From positions 62,001 through 126,000 of the forward strand of contig DJOF01000023.1 in NCBI GenBank assembly GCA_002439585.1: a DNA stretch of 64,000 bases, given 5' to 3'. Source of the stretch: Bacteroidales bacterium UBA6445 (GTDB lineage Bacteria > Bacteroidota > Bacteroidia > Bacteroidales > UBA932). Under the pieces are notes generated by a model. The model saw only the letters and a list, made by a program, of their open reading frames with translations, was not told the origin of the DNA and ran no database searches. A program made the translations under genes and the position numbers. Every line of letters begins with the position of its first letter. Positions within the stretch are counted from its first letter, which is position 1. Of this stretch, positions 63,307 to 64,000 are shown piece after piece.

Positions 63307-64000
63307 ATGATTTGTACGACAATTCAGAACAAGAATGCGGGTGAAATTGCCGCTATCCTCTCTTCCGGCAAGGTGGAGATGGCGGAAATCCGTCTGGATA
63401 ACTGCAAGCTGAGCCGAGACGAGATCGAGGATATATTCTCCGGTTCGGATATTCCGTTGGTGGCAACCTGCCGGATTTCATCCTTGAGAACGGCTATGGT
63501 GGAAAGCATGGAATGTGACAGAAAGACAGAGACGAAGGTTCTTCAGGTTGCCGAATCCAAGTTGATGACGGCTATCCATGCTGGAGCGGCATATGCTGAC
63601 ATAGAATTGGACGCCCCACCCATGCTCTCAAAAAGAATAAGAAGGGAGGCTACGGAATACGGCACGGTACTGATACGGTCATTCCATGATTTCTCAGGAG
63701 CAGATTCTATTGAAGGCCTCAAAGCTGTAGCGGAGAAATGCTATGCCCAGGGGGCAGATATCGCAAAGATAGCAGTGACGGCTGTTGATGGTGAGGATGT
63801 TGGTTCTCGAGTTCTATCTTTGTATGATATATTTGAGCCTCAAAGGCTTATAGCTTTTGCTATGGGTGAGACCGGGACAAGGACGAGGATTGAAAGCCTT
63901 GCCAAGGGAGCACCGTTCTCCTATGCCGCTTTATCTGACGATGATAAGGCTGCCCCAGGACAGATTCCAACCGAAGATATGGTCCGTGAGGTGTACAAAG
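63307..64000 (+). CDS. aroD: Type I 3-dehydroquinate dehydratase (5' part; runs off the window)
   Basis: Starts with ATG at 63307 (MICTTIQNKNAGEIAAILSS) and stays open to the window end, 231 codons. It dehydrates 3-dehydroquinate to 3-dehydroshikimate, the step after AroB. Type I features are EMAEIRLDNCKLSRDEI near 25-41, LVATCRISS near 54, the catalytic His in IRSFHDFSGAD near 127, the Schiff-base Lys in GADIAKIAVTA near 153, and AFAMGETGTRTRIES near 186. About 5-20 residues would complete a typical AroD, but a fusion to another shikimate enzyme cannot be excluded because the end is not seen. Confidence 0.93.
   Translation, partial: MICTTIQNKNAGEIAAILSSGKVEMAEIRLDNCKLSRDEIEDIFSGSDIPLVATCRISSLRTAMVESMECDRKTETKVLQVAESKLMTAIHAGAAYADIELDAPPMLSKRIRREATEYGTVLIRSFHDFSGADSIEGLKAVAEKCYAQGADIAKIAVTAVDGEDVGSRVLSLYDIFEPQRLIAFAMGETGTRTRIESLAKGAPFSYAALSDDDKAAPGQIPTEDMVREVYK

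Overview
The window looks like a chromosomal segment of a Bacteroidota bacterium, most likely of the order Bacteroidales. The pointers are a fused SecDF, a DUF4492-CydA-CydB operon, a GH97 glucosidase, a DUF5106 lipoprotein, the membrane-anchored form of TonB, Bacteroidetes-type -7 promoter boxes (TAnnTTTG) in many intergenic gaps, and almost no Shine-Dalgarno sequences. I see no rRNA, tRNA, CRISPR array, prophage or intact insertion sequence. Nearly all genes are core housekeeping genes, so the novelty is in gene arrangement and non-coding structure. Genus-level assignment is not possible from sequence reading alone.

Layout. 0-3.1 kb: secDF. 3.3-6.7 kb: a PD40/SPOR envelope protein, then the nfeD-floA membrane-microdomain pair. 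6.7-13.2 kb (minus): a compact run of Na/Pi symporter, DUF5106 thioredoxin-like lipoprotein, galM, thyA, folA and an SNF-family symporter. 13.4-20.9 kb: a large outer-membrane-type protein with an HExxH motif and a probable TTG start, a YeiH-type exporter, a CpXC zinc protein, galK and a secreted endonuclease/phosphatase-fold enzyme. 21-31.5 kb: ychF, then a minus-strand envelope/repair run read mfd, coaX, FadL-like OMP, TPR protein, lptC, ppiD. 31.8-35.8 kb: ruvB, sdhA and sdhB, with no cytochrome-b subunit gene beside them. 35.8-42 kb: hflX, tonB, ybeY-mnmG, an 890-bp AT-rich gene-free stretch, ruvA. 42.3-48.1 kb: sufS-sufE-MIP18-folK, glyS, a ThiL-like gene. 48.2-55.8 kb: DUF4492-cydA-cydB, a second secreted endonuclease/phosphatase-fold enzyme, a YfhO protein, tcdA. 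55.9-64 kb: a glycosyltransferase, mutS, GH97 glucosidase, aroB and the 5' part of aroD, which runs off the window.

Gene direction flips in the middle. Left of about 31.5 kb 16 of 22 genes are on the minus strand; right of 31.8 kb 20 of 25 are on the plus strand. At the flip is a very AT-rich intergenic region between divergent mfd and ruvB, and 8-10 kb to the right are two perfect 16-bp parS-like palindromes, one inside mnmG and one forming the stem of the ruvA terminator. Together these suggest that the window spans the replication origin/centromere region.

The other main non-coding discovery is a dispersed family of MITE-like elements (about 100-170 bp, with degenerate terminal inverted repeats) at 13.3, 45.2, 55.8 and 60.1 kb. 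One copy appears to supply the -33 box of the glyS promoter and another reaches into the tcdA stop codon.
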